The position numbers and the translations under genes were made by a program. DNA of 25,113 nt from Reticulitermes lucifugus (taxonomy: Eukaryota > Arthropoda > Insecta > Blattodea > Rhinotermitidae): positions 1 through 25,113 of the forward strand of contig JAKCWW010002777.1 of the NCBI GenBank assembly GCA_026260175.1. The letters are read 5' to 3'. Below the pieces are notes generated by a model, which was not told the origin of the DNA, ran no database searches, and saw only the letters and a program-made list of their open reading frames with translations. Of the stretch, positions 7,872 through 19,346 are shown one piece after another (the stretch's first letter is position 1; each line of letters starts with the position of its first letter).

Positions 7872-9983
7872 CTGAAACAACACGACACAAAGTCCAATAT
7901 TTCACACAATGTATTCCTGACGATTCAGCTCCTCCCACTCTACGCTCAGTATACATAAGATGATGTGTACTTGAGCTTAATTTTAAAGCAGTGCTTTTTA
8001 ATTCAGTGACTTTAACTTTGAAGCAATGCTCGACGTACGCCGACACTTTGGTTTTCCACAGGCACGTCATTCTTGCAATTTGTAGAAGCATGGCCACTAT
8101 TCCCCCCTAGTCATTAGACTGCAAGGAATTAAAAAGGCCTTTGCACTGGGTGCAAAGGCCTTGATATGTTTCACAACAAAGTATAGGACCACCTAATATT
8201 ACAGCCCTGTCCACCTGTGTCAGTGACTCATACAGCATCCATGATCAAGATTACACTGTTGTACTCAGACAGGCGCCTTGCACCAAACACAAAGACAGTG
8301 CAAGACCTCTGCTCCTCGCCATTACTAGTAAATTAAGCACACTACAAGCACACAACATCTTCAGTCTCTGTTAATGCATAACAATAACCACAGCACATCT
8401 ATTTACTGCCGTTTAAAGTGAGCTTGACTGACCAAGTGTGTCATACTCATTAATGGGACAATGTGTTGTGTTTCGGGTGATAATGTAACGATACATTAGG
8501 GCAAAATGGCACTATATGTATTTTATTTATGCACGACAAATGTACTGCACTTTCCCCGCTACATGGAACCAAAACTGACTCACAACACAATCAAATATTA
8601 ATTATGAGAAACGAACTGGGTCATGGTCACTGTTCAACAGAAGAACATCGAGATGATTTTCACAAACATATAGTGGTACATACAGAGCTACAGTTTAAGC
8701 ACGACATAACAATGACGATGGCACTCAGAACTGGCCAGGTCTGCAGTAGGATCTATGGACCTTCTTTCATACACAAAGTGCAACGTTCGAAACAAATGTC
8801 CAATAATATATGACAGCGCATCCAACAAAACTCACACATATTGAATTCAAATGATACAGTGACCAACACAGAAATGTAGTTTCGATCCTGATATACTGTC
8901 CAGGACGTATGCTTTCGTTAATATCAATCTAAGGTATGGATCTTGTTTATCAACAGTAATACAACTCTAGCAATTATAAAGAAAACACCTTACGCTTTAC
9001 ACAATTCTGCGGTTCAATGTCAACAACTACCACCGAATGTAAACGTACATTTCTGCAATTATATCTACCAACCTTTCTTCTCCTCTTTGTCAACAAACGC
9101 ATTTACCTACAGGCATTTCAGCTCTCCGTTCACTGGACACATAACAGGTTTCGAGTCATCAAGTAACGAACTGCTTCGGAATGTTGTACAAGCCCTATTA
9201 TCGATAACAAACCAAACAAGAAAACAAAATTTAACATCCCCAGCACCAGCTCAATGCCTCGCTACAAACTTCAGGTTATTATTTTTTATTTAAACAGTAA
9301 TACGAGAATCTCAAACTATATTCTGTCAAGTACGAATTTTTTCGGAATTTTCCTTGGTCATTCCAACGCTTCGCTTTAAACGTTACACGGCCACCTCCTT
9401 CCGTAAACAATTTACATCTGCCGCAACATTCGACGGTATGAACCTCGGCAGTTAACAAGCGTCTCGGAAATAATCCCCAAACCCATCGTAACCAGACAGG
9501 CAATGTACTATAATGTAAGTGAGGTGCGTTCGCGTAACCACTGTTGCCGTGCAAAAGCAATAAGTATCAAGTACGTATTATGTACGAGTGTGTGCCGGTG
9601 TTCTTGTCTTAGTTATCCGGGAAGCTAATCGCATCTTTTTTTCGGCGTACTATACTGTCATCTGCGGCCTGTACCATATTCTTCCACATTCTCATAAACG
9701 GCATGATTTTCGGGGGAAAACATTATTGAACATAAAATGTGAGTACAGTCTTCTTCCAATCAAACCACATCTTTGCCAGTCACAGGGGTTACAATCAAGA
9801 ACGTGATTGGAAGAGAACACGCTTGGATGCAAACGTCCAATCGAACCATGTATATATTTTTCCTATAACAGTGTCTAGACTTGTATATAAATACGCTGTA
9901 CCCTTCAATTTGTATTTTACCATTTACCAACGACGCTGGTTATATTTTACTTCTACATAGGACCTTTGTGTGATATATACGCC
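7872..9983. other. Intron-like DNA, one perfect hairpin
   Basis: No further HDAC4-like exon is visible. The chance plus-strand frames 8529-8813 and 8943-9293 have no recognisable domain. Confidence 0.45.
8134..8162. repeat. Perfect 13-bp inverted repeat with 3-nt loop
   Basis: AAGGCCTTTGCAC and its exact reverse complement GTGCAAAGGCCTT are separated by TGG. Pairing stops abruptly outside the 13 bp, so it is not the core of a long microRNA-type hairpin. It may be the remnant of a foldback element. Confidence 0.9.
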
Positions 9984-10078
9984 CTGAAGATGGCTGAAAC
10001 ATGTAGGAGTTACCTCTTACATTTGAACTAGTGCAATAAGATGGAAATAAAATTACTTATGTAAAATTTGTGTTTTGA
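9984..10078 (+). mobile_element. Penelope-like 3' terminal fragment with collapsed hammerhead-like core
   Basis: CTGAAGATGGCTGAAACATG keeps both core boxes (CTGAAGA and GAAAC) but has lost the stem-loop between them. It continues with the palindrome ACATGT, an AATAAAA word and the terminal TTTGTGTTTTGA (about 10067-10078). The same order of words is seen at 10437-10373 (minus) and 20796-20880 (plus), which makes these copies of one repeat family. Confidence 0.5.
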
Positions 10079-10372
10079 TTTTCTCTACAACTTTTGTCTG
10101 AAACATTTCTCATTCTAAGAAGAATTCTGCGAGATATTATCATAAATGCACATAGGTAAACATTGTTTGTTCTTGAAGACTGCAAACGATGAACGTCGTT
10201 GCGCTACGATTTAATTCTGCACGCCTTTAAAATATCATCAGCCAAGAGCCGCACTGAACATCTGGGTTCGATAAAACGGGAACTTTTTGACTAGCTGAGC
10301 AACTGCTGACTTAACTACGAAAGGACCTACACTACTGCATCAGTCGGCTGTTATTCAAAATAATATTAAGTT

Positions 10373-10437
10373 GTCAAACACAACTGTGTTTTTATTTAAA
10401 AACTACATGTTTCGGTCTATACATCGACCACCATCAG
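10373..10437 (-). mobile_element. Penelope-like 3' terminal fragment with hammerhead-like core
   Basis: On the minus strand CTGATGG, one extra base, the stem GGTC/GACC (8-nt loop), then GAAACATGTAG, an AATAAA word, and the terminal TTGTGTTTGAC. The stem abuts GAAA. The last base of the first core box is G instead of the conserved A, so this copy would be expected to be inactive as a hammerhead. Confidence 0.5.
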
Positions 10438-11132
10438 GCTAAAAAAAATACAGTCATTAGGAGGCAGGTAAAAATGCAATATACAAAACATCATAATGTT
10501 TTATGCGAGATCCCAAAGATTTACAATATTTTTGTTTTAGAATAAAATTGTAAAATTATATACGGTCGATGGTGACTGAACAGTAATAGTGGGAATATAA
10601 TATCAATATTCGTTTTACTATTAATTCCTAAAAACAAACGGGGGAAGAGGATAATGTAATATTTATAGATATTAACATATTAAAATAGGTAGAGTCAGTC
10701 TTAAGTTAGTCACCTGTTAATTCATCCAACACTGGCAGTCGCAAAGTCGAAACTAAAACGGCAAGACATGCCACTCACGCTGGTTAACTGGCAAGTCATG
10801 TTTTGGCCTATTTGCTCTTCCTTCCAGTTTCCAGCTACTTAGAAAGAGCTGTTTATACATGGCATGTCACATGCGAAACGCCGCTGAGGAAACAAGAAAA
10901 TGTTTGCGGAACGGACGACAGAAGTCATGTGCGACGAAACAAGGAGGCACCGTGCAAATTCCATTGCCAGGGCAATGCTTTCAAAACAAGACCGATACAC
11001 GCTACACCAACAGGATGCCAAGTATGAGCAGCGACAGTAATTAACTCTTTTCTTAAAGCGGTTTATCCGTAAAAACACCGCGTTAAAAATTGTTTCTTAC
11101 ACGTAAGCCTTTAACTTGAAGATAATGGGTTC
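10438..11132. other. No gene seen
   Basis: AT-rich sequence. Overlapping frames near 10803-11078 on both strands have no recognisable domain. Confidence 0.45.
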
Positions 11133-11142
11133 CGGACAGAAG
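11133..11142. repeat. SINE target-site duplication, tail side
   Basis: CGGACAGAAG, repeated exactly at 11362-11371, immediately flanks the oligo(T) that is the SINE's A tail. Confidence 0.75.
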
Positions 11143-11361
11143 GTTTTTTTTTCTATGGCTCGACAGCCCTATATGGGCCTGGGCCTCCTCCTTTCGTCGA
11201 GCTTTCATGGTCACACACATTTGAGACACACCACAGTCGGTAGGACTCCTCTGGNNNNNNNNNNNNNNNNNNNNNNNNNNNNNNNNNNNNNNNNNNNNNN
11301 NNNNCCTAGTAAGCGAGCGGCCGAAGACCCACGCCTTAGACCGCACGGCCACTGGGATCGG
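11143..11361 (-). mobile_element. tRNA-derived SINE interrupted by an assembly gap
   Basis: Read on the minus strand the element starts at 11361 with CCGATCCCAGTGGCCGTGCG and GTCTAAGGCG, which resembles the D-arm and A-box of a leucine- or serine-type tRNA (typical TGGCCGAGCGGTCTAAGGCG). A 50-N gap follows where the B box should be. The 3' body ends GGGCTGTCGAGCCATAG and nine A (oligo(T) at 11144-11152 on the plus strand). Exact 10-bp duplications flank it. The true length is uncertain because the gap size is nominal. The long plus-strand ORF across it (11116-11832) is an artefact of reading through the gap. Confidence 0.8.
11255..11304. other. 50-N assembly gap
   Basis: Exactly fifty N, the usual placeholder of unknown true size, inside the SINE. 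Confidence 0.99.
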
Positions 11362-11371
11362 CGGACAGAAG
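11362..11371. repeat. SINE target-site duplication, head side
   Basis: Second exact copy of CGGACAGAAG, adjoining the tRNA-like head of the SINE. Confidence 0.75.
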
Positions 11372-12559
11372 AGTTACCTACCGTCAAAATACAAGATGTT
11401 GCTCAGAATAAACGGGATTACGGACGGGACAGTGGAACCGCGATGTCGTTATGTCCAATGGGACACAGGCTTCTTCTACAGGCTCTTTGGGATGGGTGGT
11501 GGGGCATTTTGCTGATGAACTTCCGTTTAAACCGTTTAAAAATACATTCATGGATTTTTGTCGAGGAAATTGTTAAATGCTTATGTATTCATGAAACAAC
11601 ATTTAACAAGAATAATTTCAATTTTTGCTGTCAACATATCATGTGCCTTCTTCATTTTTCAACGTTCACAATCTTTATTTGCTTTTCAAAAGGCCACGGG
11701 AGGAATCTGCCTACCTTACTCTCCTTACACCTGCAGGCACCCATGCAACGAGTACAAAGCAGCATCAGAGGTATGTGGGCAGAATCGCTGTCAGAGAAAT
11801 TGTTTAGTGGTGACGACGGAGGTATGCTTTAGCTCAGTGATTCTCTCAAGCTTTTGCATCTCGTGCCCAACCTCTTGCCCAAAACCCAAATTCTCGCCAC
11901 AGTAAAACCGAAGATTCCCTGTTTCCAACCACTGTGTTTTTACAATTACGTATATTCTGGTACTGTATCAGTCAATAATGTAAATTCTTATTTTCGACAA
12001 ACGCATGTTCAACCACGTGTGGACACCAAACTTTCGACAAAACTCTACTACTGAAAAGCGCGCAGTCGTACTGCACAGAACACCACCCTACAGAAATAAA
12101 CTTTGGTCTACACATCCAGTTGTGACATGACACATAAAAGTCAAGCTTCCCACGTCAACCAATGTAAGAATATTAAGACAAAATTATTGAATCGCAACGC
12201 AAACACATATTTGACTAACAATGTATTAAACGGAATGTAATTCCAAAATATGTCAAAATCGAAATTTCTTGGACCTCCCCACCTTACAAGTACACAGAAT
12301 TTAAAGCCCAAATCACAAGCGTGAAGGATGAAATACAGTTGTTATACACCAAAAAACAAAATCTCAATAAAAAATTAATCAATTAATTAATTAATTATAC
12401 TTGTCCTGTCCTTGCTTCACTGAAAACAAACACCACCGGTCTGAAGCGCATACACGTAGATACTGCACTCATATCGGAGCACAGCGTCACGTCTTGTCGT
12501 TGCACGTCGCGCACCGTTTCTAACAAGCATGTCTGTCAAGATTCATGCACCAACACTGG
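11372..12559. other. No gene seen; short AATT tract
   Basis: AT-rich DNA with a (TTAA)n tract at 12374-12396. The cysteine-rich plus-strand frame 11558-11905 shows no spacing typical of a known zinc-binding or toxin fold. Confidence 0.45.
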
Positions 12560-12946
12560 CGCATCCCCCCGTCTTCGGATGGAGAAAATAACCTCCAGAT
12601 ATGGAGAGCAGCTGCGAAAGCAGTCGACAGCCGACAATGGGTGGTCCTCCAGCTTGTGGGCTGGGCGAGGGGGTACAACGTAAAAAAGTATACACGGTAC
12701 GAAATGTTATACAGGACCTCTGACTTGGATTCTTTGAAAAGACCTAAGTAATGAAAAAAAACTGGATGCGATGACGTGGACTGGATTAACCTGGCTCAGG
12801 ACAGGAAAAGTGGTGGGCTACTGTAAACACGGTAATGAACCTTGTGGTTCCATAAAATACGGGACATTTCTTGGCAAGCTAAGGAACTATTGTTGGCTTT
12901 TCAAAAAGAATTCTGCTCCACAGTCAATCAGTCGTTAGTTAGTTAG
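12560..12946 (+). mobile_element. Internally deleted LINE: 5' segment joined to the ORF2 C-terminus and tail
   Basis: The segment 12590-12675 (GGAGAGCAGCTGCGAAAGCA, ACAGCCGACAATGGGTGG, TCCTCCAGCTTG) resembles the 5' part of a widespread insect LINE as I remember it. About 90 bp later, 12764-12805 reads GCDDVDWINLAQDR and, after a frame change, 12814-12855 reads WATVNTVMNLVVP followed by a stop. This matches the C-terminal GMDWxxLAQDRxRWRxxVNxVMNLRVP ending of that LINE's ORF2. The 3' part continues with TTTCTTGGCAAGC and TTGGCTTTTCAAAAAG and ends in a short tandem tail of TTAG/CAGT units (12924-12946). Endonuclease and reverse transcriptase are missing, so the copy is dead and may have been mobilised in trans as a SINE-like derivative. 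Confidence 0.5.
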
Positions 12947-15900
12947 AAGCTAGTTGTGTCACGCAAGGCTCACTGGACCGTGAAACTCGCATCGTTGCAA
13001 CAAGTTAATAGAACTTGGGCATCTCGCACATTTATTTGCACTTCAATGTTTCTGAACGATGCTAACAAGTACCACGATGTTATTTTAATCTGACAGGTAA
13101 CTGGTTAAAATAGACTTGTTTACACAAACCAACTTAAATTTCCTTACCAGTAACATCACAAACTGTTCTCCACATACATATACATATCTTTTTTTACGAA
13201 TTATAGTAATTCCACGTCATGAGTGATAACATATCTATGACAGTTCAGGCCAAGTGAAAAAAATAAAGTGGACAGGGTGCGAGAAACCAGTCCTTTATCC
13301 AACGACACATGTAAGCTTTAAGTTATACCCAAATTCACAACGTTCTGGTCACAAGTGACACGCGCTGGAATTCTTGTTTACTATGTGATACTTTTATCGG
13401 AAACAAATCCAGGCCTCTGTGGAGGTACAGCACGGAAACTTCAAGCATACTGACGGGCAGAAGCTCAAGTAATATCATGCACTTAGATGCCCCATAAGCC
13501 GACACCTCATCACAAATCTTCCAACTAGCTGCGCTGGACGTAACATCATGTCACTGCAGCCTCGGCCACAGCAACTGAAGCTCGCGGTGAAATGCAGCGT
13601 TGCCAAATATCGGACCTCGGCACCGTGCACTACACCCAGTCCCCCGACAAACGGCGTCACTCGTCCCGTGTTACTGAGTTCGTTGCGTGTTTCTCAGGTA
13701 GAAGTGAACAGAAACTGAAAACGCAGTTAGGGGAAGTTCAAGTTCACCCCCATATAAATATGCTCTTATGTTCACTGCTCTTTCTGTAAGTTCTGTCCAT
13801 TACAGTTTTGTGTTACCTTCGTATGTAGAACGTACCTTTAGTGGTGCAAATCTGGCAACAAGAAGGAAATCAGTCAAAACGTGAGTTGCTTTGGCCGCGG
13901 TTGTCAGTCGTCACGTTACATTTAGGAGTGCTCCAACAGCGAATTCCTTCTGACTGACCGAACATGCACGGAAACAGCAATTACGAATGATCAGGAGAAC
14001 ACCCTCATGTTCCATTTCGAAACTGAACGCCACATTTAACACTGTTTTGGGGGTTGGCACCATGCAGAAATGGTCGTTTTGTTTATATTACGCTGATAAC
14101 AGATGTGCTCGTCTTCAAAGCGAAAAGACTACCCAACAGTTCTGTCGATAAATGCAGGTCCAAAGATTGGTGAAAACGCCTATGTCTGATTCGAAACAAA
14201 CTTTCGTGGTATTATAAGTTCTCAGGCTTAGCAGCTGGAGATGCACAACTGGCAATCTTCTAGGACCTTACACCGTGTAGGATAATAAGTATGTTCCACC
14301 AAAATGTCGAAACAAACATGTCCCGCATGTTGTAATAACCAAGAAGACTATCATTCTCGTAGTACTGTTTGGTATCTACAACCTGCAGGTATTCCTATCA
14401 GCATCGCGATTTGAAAACCAGTGACATCCTAGCTGAGACAAAAAAGCAACGGAAGCAGTAACCGAATTACGTCATCAATCTTCTGTTTTCGTAATTTGCG
14501 TTGCAATACAGCTATATGACTTATACTCTACATGAGATGACATGACTTAGTCTGCCTCTAAAAACTGAACAACGTAGCAACATCCCAAAAAACTACATAA
14601 ATGGCCTCATATAAACCATGTATATTCGTTCGTGTTCACTTATAGCCTACAAATACTTTCCTGTGTTCGGTGATAGAGCCACACCTTCAATGTCGATTGG
14701 TTTGACTGTTTCCTTTGCACGAGCATCATCAATTTTAGTGGTGTGACTGTTGCTAAGCAAACGTGCGTGTTTCGAAAGCAGAAGTACCACTTGTTAAAAA
14801 GCGCATATATTTTCCCCATAACCTACTTTCATATCAGCAGACGGCCAAACGGCTGATACCGTGGCGGGTACTTTGGCAGCTGATATGCAGGCAGACCGGA
14901 AAAGCAGATCCTGACGATTTCCAATGCAACTGACTTTATGTTCACCAAGTGGTCTTTCTACAAGTTAGCAGGCTCCTTTGAAAACTAATTATGTCCCACA
15001 TGTCAAATACATACGAGCAGAATCTATGGATTTGGGCGCGACTGCGACAATCAGGATGAAAAGAGGGCGACAAACGGATACAAACATTCATGCCATACGC
15101 ATAAGTTGAGTCCATGACACCAGATTTCGTTCACTTGATCGTGTACGTCACAACATGGCCACTGGAATCGGCATACTACAATACTACCCAAAAACTACAC
15201 AAAATAATCAACCATTACGTTCACAACTGAAAAAAATCGGCAATGTGCTGAAAATTAGGTCTATTTCGTAATTATTCAAATTGCCTGGTCAATTTTGCTG
15301 TTTACAAACATGATCATCTCCTGTACAAGCAGGCTACACTGTTGACAGCGTACAGTGCTCAGATGACGACACAGCCTTACCACAGTTTCTTGACATTGGC
15401 CACGATACGTAAGGCTACACAAGCAGTGACATCGCCGAGTGAAGACCTTAAACACCACTGTAAGCTAAAAACTAAAGGCTCAAACGGAAAATAGCCAGAC
15501 TCTAAAAACAGACAACCCGTGATTCATGAAGTACGATGACTAACAGAATCATGAAGTCTGACTTCTATTTCTCGTCTGAGAGGTCCGCAAACCCTAAGCC
15601 ATCGATGCGGTGTAGAAAACTCGAAACGTAAGGTTACAGTATCGTACTGCGGAAATGGCCCCTTCAGGTTTGAAGTCGACGTCACTTTATAGATGACGCG
15701 CAATCTGTCGGTATGTCTTGATGTCGAGTCCCATTATGGGCTCATAACCTGATTTTTAGTCGTTCTTGACATGTACAGTTCTGATGACATAGTGCGTCCC
15801 CTCTGTCGAAAGAGCATGTCTGTCGTTTGTCAGGTCTTCAGTATTTACAATTTATTTGCAACTTTAATGCATGGTGCCAATTCCCGGTAGGCCTACATAC

Positions 15901-16436
15901 AATATACGCTATACCAAGCCAGTGCCGCTCCAGGCTTGTGCAGCAGACCATGCCGTAACTTACTTAGCTTATGCAACAACGCAATTTAGTCACACAAACG
16001 GTCGTAAGTTTCACTGCCGCCAAGTTTAAGCCTCTTATATCTCCCGTTTCTGACTTCTCCTTGCCTTATACTAAGAAAATTTATATTTTCAGTATTTTGT
16101 GTGACATATGCTTGCAGCCTGAACATTTTATAACGCAGCCATACAAATACGGTAATCTGAAAGGCATATACAAATCCCGAACGGATGTGCACCTTGGAAA
16201 GTTGCCGACTGCGCGGATAAAACTTGTTTTGTAGGAGTTGCAAATTCGAGTCGTGGGGTACTGCCGCAATTCCCCAGGTATTTTTGACCTAACGAGGGGT
16301 TGGCGGGGAATCGCAAGGAACAATCCCACAGACATAAACTCAACATGCGCCATCGTCTAAGAAACTTTTGTGCTTTCGTACTGGCTACTAATTTGTACAA
16401 CTCATTGAAACTTACATGGCATATTAAAAACATGTT
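12947..16436. other. Long gene-free stretch
   Basis: About 3.5 kb without a gene or classifiable repeat. Frames on both strands (for example 13475-13660 minus and 15971-16234 plus) are short and domain-free. A GCTGATAT/ATATCAGC inverted repeat near 14833-14885 is too small to define an element. Confidence 0.45.
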
Positions 16437-16448
16437 TATGTACAGACT
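16437..16448. repeat. Jockey target-site duplication, 3' side
   Basis: TATGTACAGACT, exactly repeated at 20722-20733. It directly abuts the oligo(T) that represents the element's A tail. Confidence 0.9.
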
Positions 16449-16471
16449 TTTTTTTAACGGATTTCTTTATT
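16449..16471 (-). terminator. Jockey polyadenylation signal and A tail
   Basis: On the minus strand AATAAA (16471-16466) lies 10 nt before a run of A (16455-16449, extended by one shared base of the duplication). Confidence 0.85.
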
Positions 16472-17257
16472 TCTCATGTAGATATACATTGATAAACATC
16501 AAAGGCTAAGAGGATAGAAACAGTCGTTCCAGTAACGAACTGCCTATGGTAACTAGGTATCGGAACAATCATCCAACCGAATACGTCCAATGGAAAAACA
16601 ACCTCTTTGTAACTGCAGTGAAAAATCCACATAAAAACACTACCTATTGTATTAGTCTAATTATAACAAGGCATGTTTAGGTATTTTATGCATGTAGCGT
16701 TTGTACATGGTGTGCAAGTCAGACTTTCGTAGCGGCCTATGTTCGCCACGAGTGGATTTACGAGTATATGTACAGGACACTGGGCGTAAAAGCGAGCAGA
16801 GATATGAAGGAGGTATGCTCGGAGTCGTTCGATGTCTACTGTGCGGTGGAGATCCTCGATAGGTGTACACCTCGGAGCATGTAAGATAATTCTCAAACAT
16901 TTGTTCTGAAGGACTTGGAGCTGTTTGTAGGTTGATTCACTGATGGGGCACCATACTGGGGCCGCGTAAGATAATATAGACCGAATAGAGGTTGTATAGA
17001 GGAGAAGCTTCGTTGATGTTGTTAGTGTTGAATCCTTGCTGAGGAGAGGGAATAGTTTAAGGAGAGTTCCGAGTGCATTGCCAATCTGACACTTAATGTG
17101 CGGTGAGTAGTTTAATGTGGTCGTGAGCCGTAGACCCAGATACTTTACTTCTGAAGTCCAAGGAAACGTCATTCCCTCCAGCCTGAGTGGAGGTGGGTGA
17201 ACTGGACGGCGTTTGGTAAAACGAATTGCTTCTGTTTTATCCATATTTACTTTAAGC

Positions 17258-17268
17258 CTCCATAATGT
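17258..17268 (-). other. Second single-base frameshift in ORF2
   Basis: Upstream the frame reads SFSHYGGLK and stops. Downstream the conserved WRLKVN starts one base out of register. Loss of one T between TAT and GG on the minus strand (CATTATGGAGG) explains it. Confidence 0.8.
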
Positions 17269-17855
17269 GAAAAGGAAGTAAGGTGTGTAATGGCGTGTGA
17301 CAGACGGCGAGCAATAGTGGCAGGGCGCCATGATTGAGAAAAAAGTGCCGTATCATCGGCATACATAGCAGTTTGAACGAAGGGGGTTTTTGGGAACTCC
17401 GACGTATATAGAGAGAAGAGAATAGGGGACAGGACTGCTCCCTGAGGGAGTCCGGCCATAAGTGTTTGACATGAGGATGAGAATCCATCAATGGTAACGG
17501 AGAATGTCCTGTCGGAGAGATACGATTTGAGGAATTGAATGAGGTATGTCGGGAATTGGTATTTTATTAATTTGTAGAGCAGCCCATTCGCCCAGACTGT
17601 GTCGAATGCTTTTTCTAAGTCCAGTAGGACCAGTCCCGTATGTTTACGCATATTGAAGCCATGTGTAATGTTCTCCGTGAGCCGGGCTAATTGCATTGTT
17701 GTGGAGTGCTTTTTCCTGAAACCGAACTGTTCGTTCGGTATTATTCTTTCTTTGTTAGCATGTCGGACCAGTCTTGTTTTCACTATCCTTTCCATGATCT
17801 TGCTGAGTGCGGGTAGTAGACTGATTGGGCGATACGAGTGTGGGTCGGAGGGCTG

Positions 17856-17863
17856 TTTTTTTT
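17856..17863 (-). other. Frameshift in an A8 homopolymer of ORF2
   Basis: The minus strand reads CCG, eight A, CAGCCC. The upstream frame gives HPKPKKNS and stops; the downstream RT frame needs nine (or six) A to stay in register. The break is therefore a one-base length change in a homopolymer, either a real slippage mutation or a sequencing error. Confidence 0.85.
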
Positions 17864-19346
17864 CGGTTTTGGATGGGCCAAAACCACCGCGTGTTTCCAT
17901 GCAGTCGGGAAACAATCTATGCCGAGTAGAGCATTATGAAGAGACGTCAAGTGTCGAATCGCAGTAGGTGAAAGGTGTCGGAGAAGCGTGTTAGTAATTC
18001 TGTCAATGCCTGGCGCCGTGCGGGATTTAAGTTTCCTAATAATTCGGTACACTTCCGTATGATCGATTTGTGGAGGGTCTTCGATACTTCGTTCTGCACG
18101 TTCGAAGAAAGTGTCCACTGTACGCTCCACAAGTCGTCCGTGGGAGGTCATCGTGTCCGGAATAGTCATCCTATGATTGCTTGCGAAGAGTCCTGCCAAA
18201 AGTTCAGCTTTGTCCTCAGCTTTATAGTGTTGTTTGTCTAGGTGTATTAACGGAGGGATTGGGCTTCTCTTCTTCGTGAAGTAACGCGCGATTTTCCACA
18301 GAGGCTTAGAATGCGGTTGTAGTGTACGTAAAAAGGTTGTCCATTTAGCATTACGGAGTTGAGTTAGGCGTGTCGCAATTATTTTATTCAGTAGCTTAAG
18401 CCCTGCATATAACAGTTGGTGCCGTGTACGTTGAAATCGCCTACGAACATAGTTACGTATCTTAATGAGATTATCGAGCGCCGGTGGTAGTTGGAGGTGT
18501 CTTGCTGTATATGTGCGCATGGGTATAGCAGAAGTCGCTGCTGACAGCACTGCTGATGTGAAGTCGTGAATCGCGTTAGTTACGTCCCTCTCATCCTGGA
18601 GTTGTGATACTACTGGCAGGCAGGCGTCCAAGTTGTGTCTATAGGCGTTCCAGTTTGCTTTGCCGTAATCGAAATGGTAGCGTTGTTCCGTGGCATGTGG
18701 GGTAAAACGGATTTTACAAACCACTGGGTTATGGTCCGATGACAGGCAGGGAACAGAGTGTGGTTGTGATAAGTAACAGCCGTACCCCAAAGCTAGATCA
18801 AGAACATTCGCTTGTCCTCTCGTATTTACATACGTTGCATGATCCGGTGCGTAGATGTTCACTCCATAATTGATGCAAAAGTCCAGCAGTATGTTGCCTG
18901 CCCTGTTGTTGCGAGAACAACGCCAGGCTGTGTGCTTGGAGTTAAAATCTCCTAAGAGAACAGTTGGAATTTTGTGCGCAAAGATGGTAGTGAGATCATC
19001 TGCACTTAGCGTGGTGGATGGAGGCGCGTAGCCGGAGACTATAAGGAGTTTACGGTGCTGTGTGTCACGAACGATGACTGCTACTGTTTCTATCTTGGGA
19101 GTTATTGGTAAATTTATCCTGTCATGTAGTAAAGTATTACGTAATAAGAGAAGGACTCCTCCCCCATATTGGTTTCGATCCATTCTGTGTGTTGAATAGC
19201 CAGGCATGGTAAAGGTTCTTCGTGGGTGAAGCTTTGTTTCGAACAGTGCCGCAACGTCTATTTCGTTATTGAAGAGGAAATTCTCCAATTCATATTTTCT
19301 CTGGTAGACGGAATTTGCATTCCATTGTAGGATACGTAGTGTTTTT

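Noticed and set aside
7680-7883. Treating the whole 67-codon minus frame as a glutamine-rich gene
   Set aside because: Clear splice sites at 7872 and 7763 restrict the coding part to 7764-7871; the rest is intron read-through.
11116-11832. Longest plus-strand ORF outside the Jockey element (238 codons)
   Set aside because: It runs through the 50-N gap and the SINE; the frame is an artefact of unknown bases and has no domain.
11558-11905. Cysteine-containing plus-strand ORF as a secreted peptide
   Set aside because: No signal peptide and no regular cysteine pattern.
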